Position numbers and translations under genes: made by a program | Notes under the pieces: generated by a model | What the model was told of the DNA's origin: nothing | The model's input: the letters and a program-made list of their open reading frames with translations, nothing else | Database searches by the model: none | From: Kiritimatiellia bacterium | Lineage (GTDB): Bacteria > Verrucomicrobiota > Kiritimatiellia > JAAZAB01 | Direction of reading: 5' to 3' | DNA: 16,247 nucleotides | Assembly (NCBI GenBank): GCA_018400335.1 | Contig: JAGYMT010000005.1 | Span: 1 to 16,247, forward strand | Part shown: positions 1-7,220 of the stretch, piece after piece | How positions within the stretch are numbered: position 1 is the first letter of the stretch | Layout: each line of letters opens with the position of its first letter

Positions 1-483
1 TTCCACATCGAGGAAGCGGAGAACTTCATAACGCAACCCTACTACGCCGCCATAGGCTACTGCACACCGGCCGCGCTGGGCGTTGCGCTCGCCCGCGACT
101 CCAAACGGCCGATCGTTCTAACAGGCGACGGAGCGCTGCAAATGACAGCACAGGAGATATCCACCCTTATCAGACGAAAGACCGCGGCCATCATCATTGT
201 AGTGAACAACGACGGCTATCTCATTGAGCGAGCGCTTCATGAGGACGGTCCCTATAACGACATTCAGGCGTGGCGCTACGACCGACTGGCCTCGGTATTC
301 AGCGACGGGGACGAGGCGATCGGGCTCCGGGTAAAGACAGAAGAAGAGCTCGTCGCCGCAATGGAGACCGCCTCGAAAAACGAGGACAAGGTAGTCGTCA
401 TTGATGCCTGCCTGCCCGACCGGGACTGTTCCGCGGGACTCGAGCGGCTCGGCAGGTCGTTTCGCGGTCTGCCGGCGAAATAG
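1..483 (+). CDS. Thiamine diphosphate-dependent 2-oxo acid decarboxylase (pyruvate/indolepyruvate decarboxylase-like), C-terminal part
   Basis: This is the last 160 residues of an enzyme whose start lies before the window. The frame is open from base 1 to the TAG at 481-483. It holds the C-terminal thiamine diphosphate-binding domain: GDGALQMTAQE (from base 124) and VVNNDGYLIER (from base 199) form the GDG...NN cofactor and magnesium motif with the usual spacing. The following HEDGPYNDIQAW is very close to the equivalent stretch of indolepyruvate and pyruvate decarboxylases, and the tail (VVVIDACLPDRDCS) also fits that family. Such enzymes non-oxidatively decarboxylate 2-oxo acids to aldehydes in the cytoplasm and are usually about 550 residues long, so roughly 70% is missing. 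The aspartate decarboxylase gene begins 51 bases downstream on the same strand, which suggests co-transcription. The substrate cannot be told from this part. Confidence 0.9.
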   Translation, partial: FHIEEAENFITQPYYAAIGYCTPAALGVALARDSKRPIVLTGDGALQMTAQEISTLIRRKTAAIIIVVNNDGYLIERALHEDGPYNDIQAWRYDRLASVFSDGDEAIGLRVKTEEELVAAMETASKNEDKVVVIDACLPDRDCSAGLERLGRSFRGLPAK

Positions 484-534
484 AACATGTATAGACAAAT
501 GACTGAATCGCTTGCGCAACATAGAAAGGAAACC

Positions 535-2223
535 ATGAAGCCCCACTCGACCCTCATCCTGATCCTCGCAATCGCCCTCGCCACGGCAAATGCATCCCTG
601 CGCGCCGGCGAAATACGTCCGCTCACCCCCGAGCAGCGCAAGGAATATGAGCAGCTCAGCCCCTTCGAATTCAAAAACATGCTTATAGATGCGGCGGAAG
701 CTTCAGGGAAGCATGTGTGCAACGCGGGACGCGGCAATCCGAACTTCGTGAACACCCGCGTGCGCTACGCATTCGCAATGCTTCATCGCTTTGCCGCGGA
801 CCGGGCGCGCGCGGTCAAGACCGAGGGCGACCTCGGTTTCCCGCCTGTGAGCTCGAAAGGCGCGGCGGCGGCGTTCGAGAAATTCCTGGCAGCTCAGGAT
901 GACCGAGCCACGGCGGATTTCCTAACCGCATGCATGGAGCACGCCCGGAAGAAACTCAAAATAGAGACGGACATCTTCGTCGCGGACATGGCTGATGCGA
1001 TTCTCGGCGATCACTACCCCACTCCATCGCGCATGCTGAAGACCCCCGAAGCAGTCGTCGAGGAATACCTGAAGATGCTGCATTTCCCCTCCAACCGCAT
1101 TCCCGACGCGACCTTTGACCTCTTCACCACGGAGGGCGCAACGGCGGCAATGATCTATGTGTTCAACACCTTGAAAGAGAATTTCATACTTCTCCCCGGT
1201 GACAAAATTGCGATCATCACCCCGATCTTCTCTCCGTACATCGAGATTCCGGTTCTCAACGACTACAAACTCCTGCCGATCTACGTCAAAGGTTCGGAGA
1301 CCGAGGGGTGGCATGTGCCCGCCGCTGAAATTGAAAAGCTCCGGGACACCTCAATCAAGGCGCTTTTCATGGTCAACCCCATGAATCCCGGCGCGGTCAG
1401 CATGGGAAAAGCCGGCGTTGATGCCATGGCAGACCTCATCCGCAAAGAACGAAAGGACCTGATTGTGCTCACCGACACGGTCTACGTTCCGTTCGTCAAC
1501 GAGTTCCACGACCTGGTCCAGCAGGTGCCCGAAAACTGCATAGGCGTGTTCTCCTTTTCGAAATATGTCGGCGTCACGGGCTGGCGGCTGGGTGTGATCT
1601 TCGTCCAGCGCACGAATGTGCTTGATGCTAAAATACAAGCACTTCCCGACGACAAGAAAGCGCGTCTACGGAAGAGATACGAGACAGTCTCGGACGATCC
1701 GGATGCCATCGCCTTTATTGACAGGCTCCTGATAGACAGCCGATCCGTGGCTCTTGCCCACACCGGCGGGCTCTCCACGCCGCAGCAATGCATAATGACG
1801 CTTTTTTCCTTCTACGATCTTATGGACACGGACAAGGTATACAAGAAGAGCATACAAACGCTCCTGCAACGCAGGATGGGACTGCTCTACGCTCCGCTGA
1901 AGCTGTCGCCGCCAGCCGGCAAGGACCAGACTTTCTATTACACGCTGATCAATATGCGTGACCTTGCGGAAAAGCTGCATGGCGCTGAATTCGCGGCCCA
2001 TCTCACGAAAAACTATTCGCCCTTTGATCTGCTGCTGCACCTTGCAAACTCCTATGGCGCGGTCCTGCTGCCCGGCGAGGGATTTGCTGGTCCCGAATGG
2101 TCCGCCCGCGTATCTCTCGCAAACCTCGCGGATGAGGACTACTCGACCATAGGTAATAATCTCGTGGCGACAATCAACGATTATTACGCCGCATGGAAAG
2201 GCTCAAAACAGTCAAAGCCGTGA
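535..2223 (+). CDS. asdA: Aspartate 4-decarboxylase (aspartate beta-decarboxylase), with predicted signal peptide
   Basis: This is a fold-type I PLP enzyme of 562 residues. The family converts L-aspartate to L-alanine plus CO2 and also has aspartate aminotransferase activity. Family hallmarks are the N-terminal FEFKNMLIDAAEASGKH and NAGRGNPNF segments, NPMNPG (N281), the cofactor-contacting D314 and Y317 in LTDTVYVPF, and the Schiff-base lysine K343 in FSFSKYVGVTGWR. I chose the ATG at 535 because AGAAAGGA lies just before it; an in-frame ATG at 487 would add 16 residues with a weaker site. From 535 the protein opens with a basic n-region, a hydrophobic LILILAIALATANA and an A-x-A-like site, a clear export signal. 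Without it the mature chain of about 540 residues matches the family's usual length. Characterised members are cytoplasmic, so export is odd. No aspartate-alanine antiporter gene is visible nearby. The enzyme family is a confident call; the location is inferred. Confidence 0.9.
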   Translation: MKPHSTLILILAIALATANASLRAGEIRPLTPEQRKEYEQLSPFEFKNMLIDAAEASGKHVCNAGRGNPNFVNTRVRYAFAMLHRFAADRARAVKTEGDLGFPPVSSKGAAAAFEKFLAAQDDRATADFLTACMEHARKKLKIETDIFVADMADAILGDHYPTPSRMLKTPEAVVEEYLKMLHFPSNRIPDATFDLFTTEGATAAMIYVFNTLKENFILLPGDKIAIITPIFSPYIEIPVLNDYKLLPIYVKGSETEGWHVPAAEIEKLRDTSIKALFMVNPMNPGAVSMGKAGVDAMADLIRKERKDLIVLTDTVYVPFVNEFHDLVQQVPENCIGVFSFSKYVGVTGWRLGVIFVQRTNVLDAKIQALPDDKKARLRKRYETVSDDPDAIAFIDRLLIDSRSVALAHTGGLSTPQQCIMTLFSFYDLMDTDKVYKKSIQTLLQRRMGLLYAPLKLSPPAGKDQTFYYTLINMRDLAEKLHGAEFAAHLTKNYSPFDLLLHLANSYGAVLLPGEGFAGPEWSARVSLANLADEDYSTIGNNLVATINDYYAAWKGSKQSKP

Positions 2224-2322
2224 ACTCCGAGTCGTGCTCCCGAGCGGCCGGCGGAGGTTCAGACTAACCCACGTCAAACCCGGAAGAGCCTCTGCAGTTA
2301 TACCCCGAAGAAGGATTTCATT

Positions 2323-3178
2323 ATGCAGGAGAACATTCAAGATCAGGAAGCTGTCCGGATTGCTGATAACCGCCTGCGTGCGGTTCTCGATGAAGATCGC
2401 GATCGCCCGGGTGCGCGCCTGACCCGAATTTCCCCGATCAGCTGCTTTGCCGCCGAGATTTTCGTTCGTCCTGACGGGAACGATAGCAACGAGGGCACAA
2501 TTGACAGGCCGCTTGCGACCCTCGGCGCGGCGCGCGATCATCTTCGCGCACTGCGTTCCGGGGGGCTGCGTTTTCAGGTATAACTATTTTCACCATATCG
2601 GGACGGATCGCAGCTTCGCCGTTGGCGGGATTCGCTGCGACGACTGCATCAGCGGCGTGCTGATTTACGGAAACATATTTTTTCGCGCATCAGACGGACA
2701 TTTTGGCGCAGTGCAGATGAATGGCGGTCGGGAGAATATTGTTTTCGGCAACCTGATTGTTGACTGCAAAACCGGCTTCAGCGGCGGATGGACGCCCGGC
2801 TGGACGGAGAACAATCGAATGTGGTTAATCTTCAACGAGGGCGGCAGCCCCGGATGGACCGAGTACATCATGAGCGATCTATACCGTGAACGATATCCAT
2901 TGTTGTCGCTCATGAAGACAGACAAGCCTATCAACTTCATCTGGAACAATATCGTCATCAATGCCGCGCGCGCCCACGGACTATCGGACGATCACGCCAG
3001 CTTTCGTGACAATTCCTTTGATGTGACAATCGAGCACACGTTGCATCGTCCTTCCGCCGCCGATTTGCCGGCGCTTCCTGATGCGGAAATGATATCGAAA
3101 ACCGGAATGCCTGCCATTGACGCACACCTCATCGGCAGAATTGAGAACAATTCACTGCCATCTCATGGAATTGATTGA
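2323..3178 (+). pseudogene. Right-handed parallel beta-helix protein remnant with internal deletion and frame change
   Basis: Two pieces of one protein lie in different frames. In the first frame (2323-2583) the segment AAEIFVRPDGNDSNEGTIDR, followed by a PLATLGAARDHLRALR-like stretch, is the typical mature start of secreted beta-helix polysaccharide-acting proteins. In the second frame, from about 2573 to the TGA at 3178, FRYNYFHHIGTD, GVLIYGNIFFRA, GAVQMNGGRENIVFGN and FIWNNIVINA are C-terminal coils of the same family. The join is near 2555-2576. Complete relatives have several hundred residues; only about 35 plus 200 recognisable ones remain, so the central coils are gone as well as the frame being shifted. 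Upstream, a signal-like stretch (KIRKLSGLLITACVRF) reads in yet another frame at about 2338-2390. The locus cannot make a working protein. Family assignment comes from recognised motifs; the original substrate is unknown. Confidence 0.75.
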
Positions 3179-3283
3179 TCATGCCGTACGATGTATTCCG
3201 CTTTTGCACTCGCGGTTGTGCCGCCGGATCTTTCTCTGCCTGCATCCAACATCACAGGCCGGCGGAGACCCGGCACGCACTGA

Positions 3284-3895
3284 TCAGAACTTCTCGGACC
3301 AGGTTCTAATGCCTCGCATGATCATGTCGACCGACACCGTACCAACGAACAGGGCCGTGATACGTCCTGCGATTTCGATATACCTCTGAACCAGCGGCTC
3401 CCGCTTGGGCCGGACGAAGTCGTGCATGGCCTTGAGTCCAATCATGATGAGAACCGAGATCACAACCGCGGCAAGCACCGTTCCGCAAGCAGCTAAGGCA
3501 GAATGTCGTTCGCCGACAATGACGCTTGCGCTGATCGTGCCCGGACCGATGAGGATCGGCATCGCTATGGCGCCGGTAAGTTGTTGTGATTCACCCCGAA
3601 GCATCTTGATTGCAGTCGGACCGCGGAACACGAACTGCAGGCCGATGAGCAGGAAGACAACGCCGCCGAAGATCTGGAATGAAGCGAACTCCGCCTGTAA
3701 AACGTTTGAGAACACTGTGTCGCCAAGAACAGCGAAGAACCAGAAAACGACTGTGGCGATCAGCCCGGCGCGGAACAACACCCGGGCGAATTGCTTTCGG
3801 TCGAGCTTCTCTATCACATCGATCAGGTAGATGACCAGGAGAAACGGGTTCAGAAGCACCAGAAGCAAGGCCATGGATCTGAGGTAGACTATCAT
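3284..3895 (-). CDS. MarC family integral membrane protein
   Basis: This 203-residue protein belongs to the MarC (UPF0056) family of inner-membrane proteins with about six transmembrane segments. Hydrophobic segments run in series from the N-terminus (MALLLVLLNPFLLVIYLIDV), through AGLIATVVFWFFAVLGD and FQIFGGVVFLLIGLQFVF, to VLAAVVISVLIMIGL and ITALFVGTVSVDMIM. The family's signature IAMPILIGPGTISASVIVG lies in the middle, between segments. Its length is normal for the family and it appears intact. The physiological role of MarC proteins is not established; an early link to multiple antibiotic resistance was not upheld. The ribosome site is weak (GTGAGATGCA before ATG). The region upstream, 3896-3985, is markedly AT-rich and probably holds its promoter. 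It lies downstream of a truncated glycosidase-like gene on the same strand, and no functional link between them is evident. Confidence 0.9.
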   Translation of the reverse strand: MIVYLRSMALLLVLLNPFLLVIYLIDVIEKLDRKQFARVLFRAGLIATVVFWFFAVLGDTVFSNVLQAEFASFQIFGGVVFLLIGLQFVFRGPTAIKMLRGESQQLTGAIAMPILIGPGTISASVIVGERHSALAACGTVLAAVVISVLIMIGLKAMHDFVRPKREPLVQRYIEIAGRITALFVGTVSVDMIMRGIRTWSEKF

Positions 3896-3985
3896 TGCAT
3901 CTCACGCATGGAACAATATGGATAATAGTATTTATTTTGTAAAAACATCTCGTTTAAAACAATATAAGAATATATGCAGAGAATT
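3896..3985 (-). promoter_or_regulatory. AT-rich stretch, probable marC promoter region
   Basis: This stretch is much richer in A and T than its surroundings. It separates the broken 3' end of the glycosidase-like gene from the marC-like start at 3895. On the minus strand it has several A/T-rich hexamers that could serve as -35 and -10 boxes, for example TTGTTT followed 17 bases later by CAAAAT, but none is a strong match. The last codons of the glycosidase-like frame run into it, so the sequence probably replaced that gene's real end. Confidence 0.3.
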
Positions 3986-4558
3986 GTCTCGCTTCAGCAC
4001 CGCGACATGGCGCTGATTGGGGAGAATATCCGGTCCTCGCCTGAATGACCGAACACCATCGGGTGAACGCAAGAGAATGCCCCCACCGGGCGCCTCCGTT
4101 GTCTTGGCAATGGCAAACCATGCGTTTTTATGTTGAAACGCCCTGAAGTAGAAAGGCCCCAGCACCTCGGGCAATGCTTCAAAATGAAGGCCATCCTGAG
4201 AAGTGGCCAGAAAGCTGCGCTGCCCTCCGTCCGTCACGCCGTGAAAATACATCCTGAATGATCCCTGTTCCGTGCACACATGAACATCAGGCGAGGCAAC
4301 GTGAGATCGGCAACAGGTATCTGCCAGCTGCAGAACACCTCCCCCGAATATTTTCCAAGGGCCGTTGAGCCTGTCGGCATAAGCCATCCTGATAAATGTT
4401 CCTTGGTGGTGCGCAAAGTAGAGATAGTACCGTCCCAATGGATTCGACAACCATTCAGGCACGCGAACAAGAGACGGTCCGTTAACATTTGCGCCGATCT
4501 GCTCGTCCAATCCTGAATGGATAATAGGATTCTCGGAAAATCGAATTGCGCGATACAT
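3932..4558 (-). pseudogene. Glycosidase-like five-bladed beta-propeller protein (GH43/arabinanase-like), C-terminally truncated
   Basis: The 208-residue frame starts at the ATG at 4558, with AGGAGG twelve bases upstream; a longer frame to 4633 exists but lacks support. ENPIIHSGLDEQIGANVNGPS, RYYLYFAHHQGTFIRMAYAD, SPDVHV, FRMYFHG, SFLATSQDGLHFE and GGILLRSPDG are successive blades of a family of uncharacterised propeller proteins related to GH43-type glycosidases. Relatives run to about 300 residues or more and continue after the equivalent of RHVAVLKRDNSLHIF with further blade sequence. Here that point is followed at once by YCFKRDVFTK and a stop, encoded by AT-rich DNA unlike the rest of the gene, so roughly the last third is missing. 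It has no signal peptide. The good ribosome site and open frame mean a short protein may still be made, but an incomplete propeller is unlikely to fold. Truncation is inferred from family memory, not from an alignment. Confidence 0.65.
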
Positions 4559-4629
4559 CGTTTCGTTTTCCCTCCTGATGCCGCAAATGAGGCTTGTGCA
4601 GAATGCCCTTACGCGCTGCGTTCCTCTTC

Positions 4630-5046
4630 TCAATGTGCAACCGGTTTTGCAGGCGAACCGGGGAGCACGGCCACCGCCTCGATCTCAACCAGGTACTCAG
4701 GCTGAGCGAGGCCGGTGATGAATAGGAGCGTATTCGGAGGAAACGGGTCAGAAAAAAACCGGTTCCGGACACGACGGAAGGCTTCCAGCTGGCTGCGGTC
4801 GGTAAGATATGTGGTCATCCTGACGATGTCATTGAGACTGCCGCCGAGCTCCTTCAGAATCGCCTGCAGATTCGTATAGACCTGTTCCGTCTGTGCCTCG
4901 ACGTCGCCATTCCCCACCAGCTTGCCGGATCGGTTAAGAGCGATTTGACCGGCGATATATATGGTGTCGCCGATTTTAGCCACGTGAGAGTAGCCCACAC
5001 CCGCGGTGGAGTGCACACTTTTCGGATGGATTATTTCACGGGCCAT
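4630..5046 (-). CDS. Rid family protein (RidA/YjgF/UK114), probable non-deaminase subgroup
   Basis: This 138-residue protein spans the complete Rid domain, a small trimeric cytoplasmic fold. Recognisable parts are YSHVAKIGDTIYIAGQIALN, the central QTEQVYTNLQAILKELGGSLNDIVRMTTYLTD and the C-terminal FPPNTLLFITGLAQPEYLVEIEAVAVLP. RidA proper hydrolyses reactive 2-aminoacrylate and other enamine/imine intermediates from PLP enzymes, using an arginine in the motif read as P-R-A-x-V-E. Here the equivalent position reads PEYLVEIEA, so that arginine is missing. This points to one of the Rid subgroups not expected to have RidA deaminase activity. The start at 5046 is supported by AGGTGA upstream. A palindromic element lies 78-94 bases upstream. 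The gene stands between two broken genes on the same strand but is itself intact. Confidence 0.9.
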   Translation of the reverse strand: MAREIIHPKSVHSTAGVGYSHVAKIGDTIYIAGQIALNRSGKLVGNGDVEAQTEQVYTNLQAILKELGGSLNDIVRMTTYLTDRSQLEAFRRVRNRFFSDPFPPNTLLFITGLAQPEYLVEIEAVAVLPGSPAKPVAH

Positions 5047-5112
5047 CGTTTCTGATCACCTATCTTCCCGAGATTGATCCGGCACGACCGGTTTCACCAA
5101 CTCAACATCAGT

Positions 5113-5140
5113 TTATCAGCACGTTATCAACTCTTGATAA
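5113..5140. promoter_or_regulatory. Three TTATCA half-sites including a perfect 7+3+7 inverted repeat
   Basis: TTATCAA at 5124-5130 and TTGATAA at 5134-5140 form a perfect inverted repeat around CTC. A further TTATCA at 5113-5118 lies in the same orientation exactly 11 bases before the left arm, about one helical turn. The cluster sits in the gap upstream of the Rid gene on the minus strand and only 3 bases beyond the stop codon of the orphan fragment at 5144. It could be an operator for the Rid gene or a hairpin at the end of the vanished upstream gene. The extra phased half-site favours protein binding. Confidence 0.4.
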
Positions 5141-5143
5141 AAA

Positions 5144-5449
5144 TCAATGCGGCTCTGCGAATGAATACGCATGCAGATTCGGGTCGTTGATCTTGCGCAA
5201 CAGCTCTCCATTCTCGAAAATGACCAATTTCTCGTTAACATTGCATGCCTCGATCATGTAGATGCGACGGAGCTCCTCAGGTCCATCAACTTCAGCGCCC
5301 GGTCGCGAATTGGCTTCCACGCGAGCAATGTGGCTTATCTGATCAATCCGATCCTGCCGCCAAACACCGCCTATGGTGTCCAACACCGCGGACGGCACCG
5401 GCAGACGAAGATTAGCACTGCCTGCCTTGCGAATCAGCAGGCTGCCGCT
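5144..5449 (-). pseudogene. C-terminal fragment of an unrecognised gene
   Basis: The frame ends with TGA at 5144-5146. A GTG at 5398 would give an 84-residue protein, but protein-like sequence continues in frame upstream to about 5449 (SGSLLIRKAGSANLRLPVPS) with no start codon or ribosome site there. Beyond that the frame stays open into AT-rich DNA without protein character. The end reads smoothly as coding: GGVWRQDRIDQISHIARVEA, GPEELRRIYMIEACNVNEKL, VIFENGELLRKINDPNLHAY. It looks like the last hundred residues of a larger enzyme or binding protein whose front is gone. I do not recognise the family. A small independent gene starting at GTG 5398 cannot be excluded, but there is no Shine-Dalgarno sequence to support it. 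Its lost 5' end faces the methyltransferase promoter at 5514-5541. Confidence 0.45.
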
Positions 5450-5513
5450 ATATGCATGTGTGAATTAATTTAGACTGCCTCGCGCTTTTAAACAAGCGGA
5501 ATTTCGGCCATGA

Positions 5514-5541
5514 TTGACATATTCCCGCGCAACGATAGAAT
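5514..5541 (+). promoter_or_regulatory. Sigma70-type promoter for the methyltransferase gene
   Basis: A perfect TTGACA (-35) at 5514-5519 is followed after 16 bases by TAGAAT (-10, five of six matches) at 5536-5541. It lies about 58 bases before the methyltransferase ATG, in an otherwise non-coding AT-rich gap, which is a suitable position. This is the best promoter match I found in the window. Confidence 0.6.
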
Positions 5542-5598
5542 AATGATCAGTAGCAATCTGTTCTTGATATCTGTTATTGACATTTTCAGGAGGGTGCA

Positions 5599-6663
5599 AT
5601 GCTCTTTTTGTCGAACAATGAAAGATCGGCATGGTCTGAAGCCTTGGCTGAGATACAGGCCGACCGAATCAACCCCGACCAATTTAATTACCGCGGCCGC
5701 CCGAACATTAGATCCGCGTTTGATTTTCACGCCGGCACGGTGCTTTCGGCCACGGGCGACCCAGAGACAGGGCGCGCGTGGATCAATGCGGGCGCGCTTA
5801 TCGAGGAAAGCGATCTCTTCCTCAACACCTTCCTCATGGGCTTCCTTGAACGGCACGATGACAGGTTGATCATGCCGGAAACGGTGTTTGCCGACCCGCG
5901 GCCGTATATCCATTTCACGACCGTGCCGGTGATAAGAGAATCACGCGTGCGCTTGCTCACCCATTGCGCCCAAAGCCTGCCCGAATTCAAGCGACCCTTC
6001 CGAATGATTGACATCGGCTGCGGTGACGGCGGACTCGCTGCTTCGTTGCTGAAACATTTGAGAGACTCCGGCATAATTCATGATGTCGGAGAACTGCTTC
6101 TTGTTGACCCCTCCGAGGCCATGCTGAAGCTCGCCCGCGAGACCGTGAACGGCGCCATGCCCGGCATTCCAATCAAGACTCTGCACGGACGCTTCGAGCA
6201 GGTCTCCGGGCGGATAGACGGACACTATGATCTCGCGGTCTGCTCGCTCTCCTACCACCACATGCCGTACGAACTCAAGGAGATTCACCTCGGAGAGTTG
6301 AAGAAGCACATAGACAATCTGATACTATTCGAGCTGGACGCCAACAACGATCTTCCGGAGCTGCACTCGCCGGACCTTGCTCTATCCGTGTACCAGTCCT
6401 ATGGAAGAATGACACATTTCGTTTTCTCACACGATGCGCCCGTCGAGGTCGCACAAGGCTGCGTTGACCGGTTCCTGATGACGGAGGCCGTCTCGTTGCT
6501 CACCCAGCCAAGGGGAGAACGCAATGACTACCACATGACGAGGCAGCAGTGGCTCGAATTGTTCGACAAGACCCTTGCGCCCGATTTCCGTAAGCTCTGC
6601 GACTCGATCTGCTATGCGGACGACTATTTCGCCCTCTTCACGACACACTACGGACGGGGATAA
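5599..6663 (+). CDS. SAM-dependent class I methyltransferase
   Basis: This 354-residue protein has a Rossmann-type SAM-binding domain starting near residue 135. Motif I is MIDIGCGDGGLAAS (about 136-149). The acidic residue that binds the SAM ribose is D170 in LLLVDPSEAMLKLAR. The post-motif strand is YDLAVCSLSYHHMPYE (about 210-225). The N-terminal 130 residues have no motif I recognise and may set substrate specificity; the C-terminal 100 residues contain a conserved-looking HMTRQQWLELF segment. The substrate is unknown. AGGAGG eight bases before ATG 5599 and the promoter at 5514-5541 support the start. The gene ends 2 bases before the first possible start of the aldolase remnant, so the two were probably one operon, perhaps continuing toward the DegT gene. 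It appears intact. Confidence 0.85.
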   Translation: MLFLSNNERSAWSEALAEIQADRINPDQFNYRGRPNIRSAFDFHAGTVLSATGDPETGRAWINAGALIEESDLFLNTFLMGFLERHDDRLIMPETVFADPRPYIHFTTVPVIRESRVRLLTHCAQSLPEFKRPFRMIDIGCGDGGLAASLLKHLRDSGIIHDVGELLLVDPSEAMLKLARETVNGAMPGIPIKTLHGRFEQVSGRIDGHYDLAVCSLSYHHMPYELKEIHLGELKKHIDNLILFELDANNDLPELHSPDLALSVYQSYGRMTHFVFSHDAPVEVAQGCVDRFLMTEAVSLLTQPRGERNDYHMTRQQWLELFDKTLAPDFRKLCDSICYADDYFALFTTHYGRG

Positions 6664-6704
6664 CAATGCCGGCTGAACATGGAAAACAGAAGGGTACGTG
6701 GAAT

Positions 6705-7032
6705 ATGAAGAGTATCCGGGTTTCGGATAAAGCGATCGTCGAATTCGCGGACGCGTGCCGGGAAGTCGAGCGGCTGGGTCTGGTCAGGTGCAGCAGCGGG
6801 AACATGTCGCGCCGGATTGAAGGCGGACTGGCGCTGCTTACGGCAAGCGGTGCATGGCTGGGAAAAATGGAGCCTTGCGCTGTTTCACTATGCCGTTGGA
6901 CGCAACTATGACGATGCGATCCAGAAAGCATGGTTCTTTGAACTGGCCTGCCAAATCCTGCTGTCGGGCGAGCCGACAAGCTCTCTTCCCGCTGAGGCTG
7001 TCGCACACCTCCGGAAGATGAAGAAGGGCTGA
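6705..7032 (+). pseudogene. Class II aldolase/adducin-family remnant with internal deletion and frame change
   Basis: Two pieces of one gene lie in different frames. The first, from the ATG at 6705 (or the ATG at 6666, 2 bases after the methyltransferase stop), reads VEFADACREVERLGLVRCSS, then GNMSRRI and LLTASGAWLGKMEP. This is the start of a class II aldolase with its SSGN-type phosphate-binding loop. At about 6870-6876 the protein continues in a second frame as ALFHYAVGRNYDDAIQKAWF, then FELACQILLSGEP, and ends at 7032, which is the C-terminal helix region. The middle, including the zinc-binding histidines, is absent. Complete family members (L-fuculose-phosphate aldolase, L-ribulose-5-phosphate epimerase and relatives) have about 210 residues, and about 115 recognisable ones remain. 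It cannot be active. Its position between a methyltransferase and a DegT-type gene suggests a former sugar operon, but the original substrate is unknown. Confidence 0.75.
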
Positions 7033-7123
7033 ACCCCGCTATTATGCGACCGCGTTAATTTCCCGGACAAATCCGCGGGCGAGCCCGGCACTTCTAATTT
7101 TGGGAATTTTAATAATATTACCC

Positions 7124-7129
7124 TTGACA
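7124..7129 (+). promoter_or_regulatory. Possible -35 box upstream of the DegT gene
   Basis: A perfect TTGACA lies within the 188-base gap (7033-7220) before the DegT gene, just after an AT-rich run (7096-7120). No good -10 box is visible 16-18 bases downstream (the best is CAACTT at 7147), so this is a weak candidate. Nothing else is recognisable in the gap. Confidence 0.25.
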
Positions 7130-7220
7130 ACCGGGAGCTGCGGTGGCAACTTTGCGCCCACGATCATTGATTGTTTCGTCAAAGAGAGTTCAATTCCGCT
7201 ACCATAAAGGAGTAGAGACA

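Noticed and set aside
3258..3274. GCCGG/CCGGC inverted repeat downstream of the marC-like gene as a terminator
   Set aside because: The stem is only 5 base pairs with a 7-base loop and no T-run follows on either strand.
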